A stretch of DNA of 64,000 nt from positions 1 to 64,000 of the forward strand of contig DGEI01000007.1 of the NCBI GenBank assembly GCA_002385885.1. The letters are read 5' to 3'. The position numbers and the translations under genes are program-made. Below the pieces are notes generated by a model that made no database searches, had not been told where the DNA came from, and saw nothing but the letters and a program-made list of their open reading frames with translations. This DNA is from Firmicutes bacterium UBA3930 (GTDB lineage Bacteria; Bacillota; Clostridia; Caldicoprobacterales; Caldicoprobacteraceae). Of this stretch, positions 34,819 to 43,470 are shown piece after piece. The first letter of the stretch is position 1; every line of letters begins with the position of its first letter.

Positions 34819-35340
34819 TTATGCAGTTTCCTCATTGTCAAGAGGCGGCAGATCCTGAATGGACGAAAGCCCAAAACTCTTCAAAAATGTATGCGTAGTA
34901 CAATAAAGTTTCGGCCTTCCCGGAGCATTCAGCCTGCCTGCTTCCTGGATAAGATTCCTTTCCATCAGCACAGCAATGGAGTAGTCGCATTTCACTCCCC
35001 GAAGCTGTTCAATATCAGCCTTTGTCACCGGCTGTTTATATGCAATTATGGTTAATGTTTCAAGACAAGCCCTGGAAAGGCTTTGCTCCTTATTAATACC
35101 TGTAAATTGTCTAATATAATCCATAAATTCAGGACGTGTAACCAGCTGATAAGTATCTTCAACTTTAATTATCTGTAAACCCCGCTTTTGCGACTCAAAG
35201 CCGGCTCTCATATTATCCATAAGCTTTTCCGTTTCAGTAACATCTATGTTAAGCAATTCGGAAATATCTTTGACAGATACAGGATCACCCGCAACAAATA
35301 ATATAGCTTCTATAACTGCCATCATCTCTTTTTCGTCCAT
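34819..35340 (-). CDS. scpB: Segregation and condensation protein B
   Basis: The 173-aa protein has two winged-helix domains (AVIEAILFVAGDPVSVKDISELL and LTIIAYKQPVTKADIEQLRGV parts). It dimerises and joins ScpA on the SMC complex that compacts and separates chromosomes. Overlap with scpA by 19 bp is the usual arrangement. ATG start. Confidence 0.95.
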   Translation of the reverse strand: MDEKEMMAVIEAILFVAGDPVSVKDISELLNIDVTETEKLMDNMRAGFESQKRGLQIIKVEDTYQLVTRPEFMDYIRQFTGINKEQSLSRACLETLTIIAYKQPVTKADIEQLRGVKCDYSIAVLMERNLIQEAGRLNAPGRPKLYCTTHTFLKSFGLSSIQDLPPLDNEETA

Positions 35341-36065
35341 TTTAATCCCTTCCTTTGTATCGCAAAGTCTGAGAACGGTTTATACTGCTTTACCTCTATC
35401 CATCCCCTGCTTGCCATTTCCAGCAGCGCTATAAAGGTAACAACTATATGTAAACGGCTGCGCTTTTTATCAATAAGCTCGGAAAACAGTATTCTGCTTC
35501 GCATTTTTAAAGTATTTCTTATCTGTTTTATCCTGCTTCCCAATGATATGGTTTCCTTCTTTATAGGACGTATATAAGCAGGTGCTTCCGTCTTTTTCTC
35601 TCTTGTCAGGAGTTCGAGCATTGTTTTTAAAATATCATACTTTGTAATACCTGTAAATTTTATGCCTTCCTCCTGTGTGTCCACAATCTCTTCCGGCAGT
35701 TTGCTGCACATATTGGAATAAACCATATACCTCTTATAAAGCTCATTGCTTGCGTCCTTATATTTTTTGTATTCTTTTAACTTTTGGATCAACTGCTGCT
35801 GCGGATCTGTTTCTTCCTCATCGTTCTCCGGAACTGCCCTGGGCAGAAGTTTGCTGGATTTTATGTGCAATAGAGTTGCAGCCATGACCAGGAACTCACT
35901 TGCAATATCTATATTAAATACTTCCATTTGATGCAGGTATTCCAAGTACTGGTTAGTAATATCAGATATTGAAATATCCTCTATGTTGAGTTTTGATTTT
36001 GAAATAAGATGAAGGAGAAGGTCCAACGGCCCTTCAAAAATATCCAGTTTGACCTGATATATCAC
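35322..36065 (-). CDS. scpA: Segregation and condensation protein A
   Basis: The 247-aa kleisin subunit of the SMC complex has an N-terminal FEGPLDLLLHLI motif that binds the SMC neck and a C-terminal winged helix (VVTFIALLEMASRGWIEV) that binds the SMC head; a charged linker lies between. It closes the SMC ring with ScpB. GTG start with AGGG upstream. The M50 protease gene lies 20 bp upstream, so the order is M50-scpA-scpB-DUF2953-ytfJ. Confidence 0.95.
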   Translation of the reverse strand: MIYQVKLDIFEGPLDLLLHLISKSKLNIEDISISDITNQYLEYLHQMEVFNIDIASEFLVMAATLLHIKSSKLLPRAVPENDEEETDPQQQLIQKLKEYKKYKDASNELYKRYMVYSNMCSKLPEEIVDTQEEGIKFTGITKYDILKTMLELLTREKKTEAPAYIRPIKKETISLGSRIKQIRNTLKMRSRILFSELIDKKRSRLHIVVTFIALLEMASRGWIEVKQYKPFSDFAIQRKGLKWTKKR

Positions 36066-36085
36066 CCTAAACCCCTTTCCTTCGT

Positions 36086-36718
36086 TTATTGCAGTAAAAA
36101 CAGAACATATCCCTGCAATTGCATAAAATAGTTATATATTAGGTTTGCCGGCACACCAACGATTATATCAAAAAGCCCCAAGAAAATAAATATCAGCAGA
36201 ATCAGCAAACTATATCGTTCATACTGCCAAAAAAACTTAACATTCTTTCTGTAGAACAGTTCCCTTACTATATGATAGCCATCAAAAGGAGGTATTGGGA
36301 CAAGGTTCAGTAATGCAAACAATATATTCAGGTAAATCACTCTGACTATGATATTCCATAGAATGCCCAGTTCACGCACAAGCAGCTGAATAAGAAGCAG
36401 AATTATAAGTGTAAGGATAGCCAGCATCATATTGGCCGCAGGCCCGGCCAGCGAAACAATAATGTTTCCCGTCCTCCTGTTTCTAAAATTGGATGGATTG
36501 ACCTGTACCGGTTTTGCCCAGCCAAACCCAAACAAAGCAAACATTATAAAACCAAGCCAGTCCACATGAGCCAAGGGGTCCAGAGTAAGCCTGCCCATAT
36601 TTTTAGGAGTCGGATCTCCAAGCCGGTATGCGCTGTATGCATGGGCAAACTCGTGAAATGCTATTGCTAAAAATACCGCAGGTATGCTTAGTAATATCTC
36701 TACCAAATTTCTACGCAT
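36086..36718 (-). CDS. Site-2 protease family protein (M50, stand-alone membrane core)
   Basis: The protein is about 210 aa, nearly all membrane segments. It has the zinc motif AFHEFAH (HExxH) in the first helix and NLVPIPPFDGYH carrying the third metal ligand. The form without PDZ or CBS domains is common in Clostridia. It cleaves within the membrane; substrate unknown. The SpoIVFB family is related, but this copy sits with the condensin genes and dacF. GGAGG nine bases before the ATG at 36718 sets the start. Confidence 0.88.
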   Translation of the reverse strand: MRRNLVEILLSIPAVFLAIAFHEFAHAYSAYRLGDPTPKNMGRLTLDPLAHVDWLGFIMFALFGFGWAKPVQVNPSNFRNRRTGNIIVSLAGPAANMMLAILTLIILLLIQLLVRELGILWNIIVRVIYLNILFALLNLVPIPPFDGYHIVRELFYRKNVKFFWQYERYSLLILLIFIFLGLFDIIVGVPANLIYNYFMQLQGYVLFLLQ

Positions 36719-36881
36719 TAACAATTTCCTCCATTTACCGTACTACATATTATATGCGGGAATTATACTGCTTCAATTGTCTAAAAACATTGTACATTAT
36801 TTCCTGTTAATATGTAACCCCTTATCATTTCAAATTTCATTATTCTTATCATGCATTATCCCGGATATATGTCCAAAAATT

Positions 36882-36935
36882 AAAATGGATCGATATTAAG
36901 AATAAGCCTCCATATTCCATACACCGATCCATTTT
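36882..36935 (-). terminator. Likely terminator after dacF
   Basis: AAAATGGATCG (36882-36892) and CGATCCATTTT (36925-36935) are exact complements with a long 32-nt loop; the minus strand continues AATTTTTGG. The large loop makes it less certain. Confidence 0.5.
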
Positions 36936-36967
36936 TCAGTTATTTATGCCTGATATACATATATACT

Positions 36968-38152
36968 CTACTTATAGCTTTTGGTTTTTCTCAACCAATC
37001 ATGAAATATTTTGCCGAAATAATCAAAAACACCTGCAGCTTCTACCGTTTCACCCGCGACTATACTGACTTCACCTACCTTTTTCCCGTTATTTTTCACC
37101 GTCAGAACCCCAATTTTCTGCCCCTTCTCCAAAGGCGCTTTTAGCGGCTGATGCAGCCCGACTTCCCGGGTAAACTCCTTTGGCTCTTCCTTCTTTAACA
37201 ATACTGACAGGTTTTCTCCGGCCAAACCGTTAATGCTGCTTTTTTTACCTCCAATTACGGATATATCTTTTTTGGCAACCTGATTTTTCTTCACCACCAG
37301 CATCGAATCGTAGTTTGCAAATCCGTAATCCATAAGTTTTCTGGCTTCATCAAATCTTATCTGGGAACTTGGAGCGCCCAATATAACCGATATCAGCCTG
37401 AAATATCCACGTTTTGCGCTTGCAGATATGCAGTGGCCTGCATCATCCGTGTACCCGGTTTTTATACCATCACATCCGTCATAGAACCTGACCAGCCTGT
37501 TTGTATTAACCAGCATTGTCTCCCCATCTCTCATATAATCAAGCCAGATAGTACTCCATTTAAAGAAATCTGGGTATTTGAGAAGTTCCCGGCTCATAAT
37601 GGCTACATCATAAGCGGTTGTATAATGATTCTCAGTAGGCAAACCGGTGCAGTTGGAAAAATGGGTGTTTTTCATTCCCAACTCCTGGGCCCGCTGGTTC
37701 ATTTTTTTCACAAATGCTTCATGACTGCCGCTGATTTTTTCAGCCAAAGCAACGCTGCCGTCGTTGGCAGAAGCAACAATAACTGCCTCGAGAATAGTAG
37801 AAACAGGAAATGTTTCGCCGGCTTCAAGAAAAACGGTAGACCCGCCCATACTGGCTGCATGTTCACTGACGTTTATAGTATCATCCAGTTTTAATCTGCC
37901 GTCCTCAATGGCTTCCATTGCCAGCAAAAGCGTCATGATTTTTGTTATGCTTGCCATAGGGCGTTTTTCATGGGGATTCTTTTCATACAGTATTGTGCCT
38001 GTTTCATAATCCATTAAAAGAGCTGATCTTGATTGTATATTAATAGGAAACTCGGCCGCCGGTTCCGTCAATGCGGTCGCATATACGGGCATAGATAACA
38101 CCAGGAATAACGTAAGCGTCCAGGGAAGTATAATCCGCTTAAAGATATCCAA
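36968..38152 (-). CDS. dacF: D-alanyl-D-alanine carboxypeptidase (DacF/PBP5 type)
   Basis: The protein is about 394 aa. It has a signal peptide (residues 1-27, ending near VYATA), and the S11 peptidase motifs ASITKIMT (SxxK), SANDGS (SxN) and KTGYTDDAG (KTG). A beta-rich C-terminal domain follows, and the tail ends in a short basic amphipathic segment that likely holds it to the membrane. It trims the terminal D-Ala of stem peptides. The scpA/scpB neighbourhood and length match DacF, the forespore enzyme. GGAGGG before the TTG at 38152 decides the start. The C-terminal anchor sequence is FDYFGKIFHDWLRKTKS. Confidence 0.9.
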   Translation of the reverse strand: MDIFKRIILPWTLTLFLVLSMPVYATALTEPAAEFPINIQSRSALLMDYETGTILYEKNPHEKRPMASITKIMTLLLAMEAIEDGRLKLDDTINVSEHAASMGGSTVFLEAGETFPVSTILEAVIVASANDGSVALAEKISGSHEAFVKKMNQRAQELGMKNTHFSNCTGLPTENHYTTAYDVAIMSRELLKYPDFFKWSTIWLDYMRDGETMLVNTNRLVRFYDGCDGIKTGYTDDAGHCISASAKRGYFRLISVILGAPSSQIRFDEARKLMDYGFANYDSMLVVKKNQVAKKDISVIGGKKSSINGLAGENLSVLLKKEEPKEFTREVGLHQPLKAPLEKGQKIGVLTVKNNGKKVGEVSIVAGETVEAAGVFDYFGKIFHDWLRKTKSYK

Positions 38153-38268
38153 TATCATCCCTCCTGTGATATGAATGTCATCTATGATTATGTTTTCCAT
38201 TGTACAGGAGGGTTATACGTCAATTAGCACCTGTTAGCCAGACAGGGTTTGTTATATGAAACTACGTT

Positions 38269-39072
38269 CTACAGATCCTGAATAACATTCAGCAGAAGGC
38301 GCGTGATGCACTCGGCTGCCTTTGATGCAGTTTCAACCACTTCTTCATGACTAAGCGGTTTGTCCAAAATTCCGGCAGCCATATTGGTTATACAGGATAT
38401 CCCCAGTACTTTCATTCCGGCATGTACAGCAGCTATAACCTCAGGCACTGTTGACATACCAACAGCGTCAGCACCCAATCTTCTTAACATAGCTATTTCC
38501 GCAGGTGTTTCATAGCTGGGTCCCGGCATCATTGCATATATTCCCTGCTGTAAACCTATTCCCATCTCCTCTGCCTTATCAAATGCAAGTTCCCGGAGCC
38601 CCTGATCATAAGCATAGGTCATATCGGGAAACCGCGGCCCCAAATCATCTTTATTCCTTCCCCGCAATGGGTTAACCCCGGTCATATTGATATGATCCTG
38701 TATAACCATTAAATCACCCGGCGAAAAGCTTGGATTCACTCCGCCTGCAGAATTGGTAACTATTAAGGTTTCCACACCAAGCCTTTTCATAGCTCTGACA
38801 GGAAGAACCACCTGCTCCATCTCGTATCCCTCATAAAAATGGAAGCGTCCCTGCATGACTATTATATATTTGCTGCTGCACTTTCCTATAACAAATCTGC
38901 CTAAATGGCCTTCCACCGTTGTGTCAATAAACCCGGGAATATCCTTATAATTGATGTAAACAGGGTTTTCAATGGTTCTGGAAATCTCCCCCAAACCGGA
39001 ACCCAGGATTAGCCCTATAACCGGCTGCATATCTATCCTGTCCTTTATGAATTCAGCGACTTTATTATACAT
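38269..39072 (-). CDS. punA: Purine-nucleoside phosphorylase
   Basis: The protein is about 267 aa, the trimeric type. Visible are GLILGSGLGE (phosphate loop), QGRFHFYEGY (His at the purine side), NSAGGVNP and the C-terminal SCITNMAAG with the conserved Asn that binds the base. It splits inosine and guanosine to ribose-1-phosphate. GGGGTG sets the ATG at 39072. In Bacillus subtilis pupG lies next to dacF, and the same order holds here. Confidence 0.94.
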   Translation of the reverse strand: MYNKVAEFIKDRIDMQPVIGLILGSGLGEISRTIENPVYINYKDIPGFIDTTVEGHLGRFVIGKCSSKYIIVMQGRFHFYEGYEMEQVVLPVRAMKRLGVETLIVTNSAGGVNPSFSPGDLMVIQDHINMTGVNPLRGRNKDDLGPRFPDMTYAYDQGLRELAFDKAEEMGIGLQQGIYAMMPGPSYETPAEIAMLRRLGADAVGMSTVPEVIAAVHAGMKVLGISCITNMAAGILDKPLSHEEVVETASKAAECITRLLLNVIQDL

Positions 39073-39155
39073 AATTAACACCCCGTTCCATATCATACAA
39101 TGTTCTGATCCGCATTATCCAAATACACTGATATATAGAACCATATAATATTCTA

Positions 39156-39845
39156 TCAAAGCACAGATGATCTATTCAATATAAGATGAATAATCCCTTT
39201 GTTCAGAAAGAAATTTGCAAACAGCGCTTTAAAAATGAAAGGAACAATAAAGGTTTCGAACAGGCCGGCAAGCAAAAAAGCAATTATTATAAACAAAAAT
39301 TTTACTGTATAGCCGGTTATCCTTTGAAATCTTATACGTTTGCCGGTATACAACCTTCGATTCCTGAAATTCTGAATTCCGGATTGCAGGGATATAATCC
39401 CCATTATTACAATGCACGGTACATAGACAAAACATTGGGGAAGAATGCAGCCAATAACAAAAAGAAAACCGTTAAATCCATAATAGTCTATAAAGAACGC
39501 GACGGTAAATCCCAGTAAAAAACCACGGATTCCAACCGTTATAAGCATAAAGGGAATACCGGCATAATGTAATCCAAAAAGCCATATGAAAAAAGCAGTT
39601 TGAACATTACGAAAAACAGAATTCAAAAATATCAACGCTTTATCTATATTTGCCTGGTTTTTTAGCAAATATGAATGTTCATACAGATACTCAGCCAGGT
39701 AACCCTGTTGCTCCAAATCCATGTAATTTATGGTAAAACCACCTGCAGCAACCCCTGTTATAAATACGAATATAAGTAAAAGATAGAACAATATGTTTTT
39801 TTCTATGTGCAGCATTATGTCGGTTTTTATTTTTATAATATTCAA
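39156..39845 (-). CDS. spoIIM: Stage II sporulation protein M
   Basis: The 229-aa membrane protein has five predicted helices, with the family pattern FIWLFGLHYAGIPFMLITVGIRGFLLGF (part), GCILPQCFVYVP and a C-terminal helix pair. SpoIIM is the membrane core that joins SpoIID and SpoIIP and drives peptidoglycan removal during engulfment. The TTG start has GGGGG upstream. It lies between punA and the DUF3866 gene. Confidence 0.92.
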   Translation of the reverse strand: MNIIKIKTDIMLHIEKNILFYLLLIFVFITGVAAGGFTINYMDLEQQGYLAEYLYEHSYLLKNQANIDKALIFLNSVFRNVQTAFFIWLFGLHYAGIPFMLITVGIRGFLLGFTVAFFIDYYGFNGFLFVIGCILPQCFVYVPCIVIMGIISLQSGIQNFRNRRLYTGKRIRFQRITGYTVKFLFIIIAFLLAGLFETFIVPFIFKALFANFFLNKGIIHLILNRSSVL

Positions 39846-39929
39846 TCAGTGTATCCCCCCAAAATCCACTCTAATGATTACTATGAAATTTTGCGGGGTT
39901 TTATAACCTGTCCTTTTATCCACATTAAA

Positions 39930-41030
39930 CTAAAGCAGTGAAATATTTCTTAAACCATACCATCCTGCAGCTCCAATCGCATAAAAAAAGAAAGGCTCTT
40001 CATTCACCCCCCTGCCCATAGTGGTGGGATATAAGTTATAATGGTTCAGCGCTCTTTGAATGCCAACGCCATCCACAAAAATTATCCTGTGTTTATCCCG
40101 CAATCCATTTTCCTCTAGCTGCTCCATTATCCTGATACGCCTTTTTGCATCCATCAAAGGCAATACCAGAGGAAGGGAATATTGAATAATGTCTCGTAAT
40201 ACCGTGATAGAATGATGGCTTATTCCTGTGTGCCGCTGTCTGCAGTCACCAAATGCCAGCCTCGGCAAATACACAACTTTTCCTCCAAATCCGGCAATCA
40301 TATTTGCATACAGGCCAAGTTCCAGCCCGCTAAATCCATAGGTGGTACCCGTTCCCAGTATGCCGGGTCCCATTGTGATAATGGCAACCTGGCAGTTTTC
40401 AATATCGAAAGCAGTCTTAAGCGAAGTATAGATATTTACGCATTCATGGTCTCCTCCGAATGCATTGCCGGAAGTTATGGCAACATCCAGCAAATCTTTA
40501 TTTTTCAGCAGTGTTACAGTTCTGCTGAAACCCATTGGCAGCGCTCCATGATCTGTCATTATATAGGCTATCCGTATGCCGGAATCAGAAAAATATTTAA
40601 TATAGGCACATAAGGGGGCCAGCACACTGTGGAGTTCGCCTATGTATACCAGTTTGTTCTGAAAATCCACCGGATGATCATAATATGCATGGTACGGGCT
40701 ATTTATTTCTTCCGACAGGAGAAGCTGCATCTGCAATGGGGTATACTTTAACTTCATCCCATGTCCCCTGCTTTTAAAACTTGTACTTGTACGGTTCAGG
40801 TTACTGATAACAAAGTGGTATCCACCGGTACCCAATCCAAGGCTGGCGGCCGTTGTATTTACCAGAACTCTGTCCCCGGCTTTTGCCCGGCCGGTAAGAC
40901 AGGTGTATAAAACGGCCAGCTTGCACGGATGATCAATAGCAAGTCTCAATATTTCAGTTCTTTCATCAATTGAATCAAGCACCTGTTCAACTATCCCTTT
41001 TTTAAGCTCTATCCATGCCGGTATCTGCAT
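39930..41030 (-). CDS. DUF3866 family protein
   Basis: The 366-aa protein belongs to a family of unknown function found in spore-forming Clostridia and some actinobacteria. Landmarks are TTAASLGLGTGGYHFV, SRGHGMKLKYTP, TDHGALPMGFSR, GDHECVN, MGPGILGTGTTYGFSG and SHHSITVL. Invariant-looking His, Asp and Gly residues suggest an enzyme of Rossmann-like fold. It overlaps the 3' end of the MraY-like gene by 29 bp, and GGAGG precedes the ATG at 41030. It is transcribed with spoIIM and envelope genes, so a role in the envelope or spore is plausible but unproven. Confidence 0.8.
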   Translation of the reverse strand: MQIPAWIELKKGIVEQVLDSIDERTEILRLAIDHPCKLAVLYTCLTGRAKAGDRVLVNTTAASLGLGTGGYHFVISNLNRTSTSFKSRGHGMKLKYTPLQMQLLLSEEINSPYHAYYDHPVDFQNKLVYIGELHSVLAPLCAYIKYFSDSGIRIAYIMTDHGALPMGFSRTVTLLKNKDLLDVAITSGNAFGGDHECVNIYTSLKTAFDIENCQVAIITMGPGILGTGTTYGFSGLELGLYANMIAGFGGKVVYLPRLAFGDCRQRHTGISHHSITVLRDIIQYSLPLVLPLMDAKRRIRIMEQLEENGLRDKHRIIFVDGVGIQRALNHYNLYPTTMGRGVNEEPFFFYAIGAAGWYGLRNISLL

Positions 41031-41847
41031 CTTTTTCCATCCTCCACAACTCATCGATATAACGCAGGAAGGGGATTGCTCTGATAATTTTTGAAATGGA
41101 GTAGTATTCAGCAGCAATCTGAATCAATAACAGTATGGACGCTATAATAAATGCAGATGCCGGAGGAACGGTCCTGATGGCGTAGAAACCCAATATGCCG
41201 CCCAACAGGTTGGCTCCGGTATCTCCCAGCATATACTGCTCTCTCATTTCACCTTTTATATAAAATAGTGTTGCTGTGATAATGGATAAGAATATCCAAA
41301 TATTATTAAGCCGGCCTGTCAATGCCAGCATAACCACCGAAAATAAAAATACCTTGATAGCCCTGCCAGGTCTGAGATCCATAAGGTTTATGAAATTTAT
41401 AAAGAGAAGAAATACCAAGGTATAAATCAGCCATTGCATCGTAAAAGAATAGTAATAATATGACAATAACATACCCAGGAAAACAGCAGTGATAAGCTTA
41501 ATGCCGCCGGTTGATAATCCGCCCTTTAATATAATCTTCACATGCCCCCTTATTCCCTTGGCCTTTCCATCACCAAGCAAATCATCAATAACCCCGAAAA
41601 CCACCAACGTAACAACAACTGTCAAAAAGGCCAGGTAATCAAGTTTAACTCCATGCAACAGAAAAGGAACAGTACCAAAAAGACATGGAAACATCAATGC
41701 CAAACCCATTCCGGTAACAACGGGACGGCCGTTGTAATTGCTCACATATTTACTGTTAGCCGATAATATTTTATAAATTCTTGGAACAAAATACCTTGCA
41801 GTTATACCCGATATCCCGATGGATAAAATGTGTTCAATTATGTCCAT
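41002..41847 (-). CDS. MraY/WecA-like polyprenyl-phosphate sugar-1-phosphate transferase homologue
   Basis: The 281-aa membrane protein has about nine helices. The acidic motif VIDDLLGD, NFINLMDLRPG and MLGDTGANLLGG correspond to conserved cytosolic loops of the MraY/WecA/TagO family, which moves a UDP-sugar phosphate to undecaprenyl phosphate. The protein is shorter than MraY and has NFINLMD in place of NAVNLTDG, so it is a divergent paralogue. It overlaps the GT2 gene start side and DUF3866, forming one transcript. The glycan product is unknown. Confidence 0.78.
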   Translation of the reverse strand: MDIIEHILSIGISGITARYFVPRIYKILSANSKYVSNYNGRPVVTGMGLALMFPCLFGTVPFLLHGVKLDYLAFLTVVVTLVVFGVIDDLLGDGKAKGIRGHVKIILKGGLSTGGIKLITAVFLGMLLSYYYYSFTMQWLIYTLVFLLFINFINLMDLRPGRAIKVFLFSVVMLALTGRLNNIWIFLSIITATLFYIKGEMREQYMLGDTGANLLGGILGFYAIRTVPPASAFIIASILLLIQIAAEYYSISKIIRAIPFLRYIDELWRMEKDADTGMDRA

Positions 41848-42547
41848 ACTCTCCTTTTGTCACTACCTTTCCGCAAGCTTTTCCCAACAGTACCATCATA
41901 ATATCCCGAAACTGCCTGGCCCTGTGGACAATGCCAGGCAAATTCATGCCTGTTGCATCGTGGCTCATCTGAACGTCTACCTCGCATATTCTAACACCCC
42001 GGTTAATCAGATCCACGGTCATCCCGAATTCTATACCAAAACCTTTATACATAAAAAAACCGGGTTCAATAATATCCCGCCTGAATCCCCTTTGTCCCGA
42101 CAATACTGCTTTAAAATCCTTTCCGGTTAACATCCGTACGCCTAACCTTGATAACCCCTTGACCAGTCCGAAACCGCTTTTGGCCAAATTACCGGGAAAC
42201 CGTGCTATTGTTACATCAGCTTTGCATTCAAGTATTGGTTGTATAAGTTTTTCCGCTTCCCTGGCGCTTTCTCCTAAATCTGCATCCAACAACAGAATTA
42301 TCGGACAGGATACTGCCTTTATCCCCTGCAGCACCGCATATCCTTTTCCGTAATTTTTGTCCAGTTTAAGCAGCCTTGCGCCTTCCTGCACTGCAACTCC
42401 TGCCGTATTATCGGAAGAACCGTCATCCACCACCAGTATTTCATTAATTGCGGAAATATTTTTTAATGCCCTTATAGTGTTTCCAATACAATTTTCTTCA
42501 TTATATGCCGGAATTACAACCGCTGCGTTCTTCTTATCATTACACAC
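41834..42547 (-). CDS. Glycosyltransferase family 2
   Basis: The product is about 237 aa. It has the GT-A fold with AAVVIPAYNEENCIG, VVDDGSSDNTA, LLLDADLGE (DxD-like) and QRGFRRDI, similar to dolichyl-phosphate mannosyltransferase-like enzymes. It should transfer a sugar from a nucleotide donor to a lipid or glycan. AGGAGGAGTC ten bases before the GTG at 42547 decides the start. It overlaps the MraY-like gene by 14 bp, so the two probably make one glycolipid or wall glycan. Confidence 0.85.
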   Translation of the reverse strand: MCNDKKNAAVVIPAYNEENCIGNTIRALKNISAINEILVVDDGSSDNTAGVAVQEGARLLKLDKNYGKGYAVLQGIKAVSCPIILLLDADLGESAREAEKLIQPILECKADVTIARFPGNLAKSGFGLVKGLSRLGVRMLTGKDFKAVLSGQRGFRRDIIEPGFFMYKGFGIEFGMTVDLINRGVRICEVDVQMSHDATGMNLPGIVHRARQFRDIMMVLLGKACGKVVTKGEYGHN

Positions 42548-42593
42548 CGTCAGACTCCTCCTGCCTTGTCCAGTCTGAGTATTCCAAATCGAT

Positions 42594-43457
42594 TTATGAG
42601 GTTGTGTCATTTGATATGTTTCCCGCCTCAAATTCATTTCTGTCAGCTTCCAGTATTGAAATCAATGCCAGTTTTCCAAGAATAGTATCTATATTTTCGA
42701 CAGTAGATATACCCATTTTTTTATATTCCGGTATAGCACTCCTGCTGACCGACACAGGTTCCACAGCTATTATTGGCAAGCCCAGGTTTTTCGCAGCTTG
42801 TATAAGCTCTATGTCAAAGTATTGATTCCCATATAATTGGAGTCCTTTTTCCCTGCCGTTTCCGAATAATATAATAACATCACTGTAGTCTTCCAAATCA
42901 TTTGATATACTGATAAAATGGAGTTCTTTGATACGGTTCACCAGTGGAGTTGCACAACCCTCTATAACACTGAATATGAGTTCTTCCGCTACTATATTAT
43001 AGAATTTCTCAGGTTCCTTCATTTCCTCATTGCCGGCATCTGATACGGCAGTCACATCCAATTGCCGGGTATACAGTTCTGGCTCAATAATTATGCTTGA
43101 TTCAATGGAAGCACCTGCCAGCTGCAAAAACTGTTTCAAATCATAATACGCATCGCTGGCATTGATGCTTATCATGGAAATTTTAACTTCTTTCAGCCTG
43201 TTTTCTGTCAGCTTGGAAAACAAATAATCACACAGTGAGTCTGCTTGTTCTTTTTCTTTTGCGATATCTTCAAGATTAGTTCTGAGCATATCGGTCTCTT
43301 TCCGCAATGCTGAAAACTCACTTTCTATTTGACGTGTAATCAGTATCTGCTGATTTTCAATTATATCCTTGTTTTCGAGGGTTACCCCGATTAGAATTCC
43401 CAGTCCCAGGGAAAGAAATATCCCGATTAACAGTATAATGTAATATTTCGTATACAC
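42594..43457 (-). CDS. Copper transporter-like (MctB/DUF3186) membrane-anchored protein
   Basis: The 287-aa protein has one N-terminal membrane helix (about residues 5-26, IILLIGIFLSLGLGILIGVT), a coiled coil (about 35-75) and a globular extracytoplasmic alpha/beta domain ending in GISTVENIDTILGKLALI. The layout matches the MctB family. Mycobacterial MctB is reported to export copper, but the firmicute members sit next to steA and division or sporulation genes, so the name may mislead. It lies 13 bp after steA. Confidence 0.8.
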   Translation of the reverse strand: MYTKYYIILLIGIFLSLGLGILIGVTLENKDIIENQQILITRQIESEFSALRKETDMLRTNLEDIAKEKEQADSLCDYLFSKLTENRLKEVKISMISINASDAYYDLKQFLQLAGASIESSIIIEPELYTRQLDVTAVSDAGNEEMKEPEKFYNIVAEELIFSVIEGCATPLVNRIKELHFISISNDLEDYSDVIILFGNGREKGLQLYGNQYFDIELIQAAKNLGLPIIAVEPVSVSRSAIPEYKKMGISTVENIDTILGKLALISILEADRNEFEAGNISNDTTS

Positions 43458-43470
43458 CTTATTTCACCGC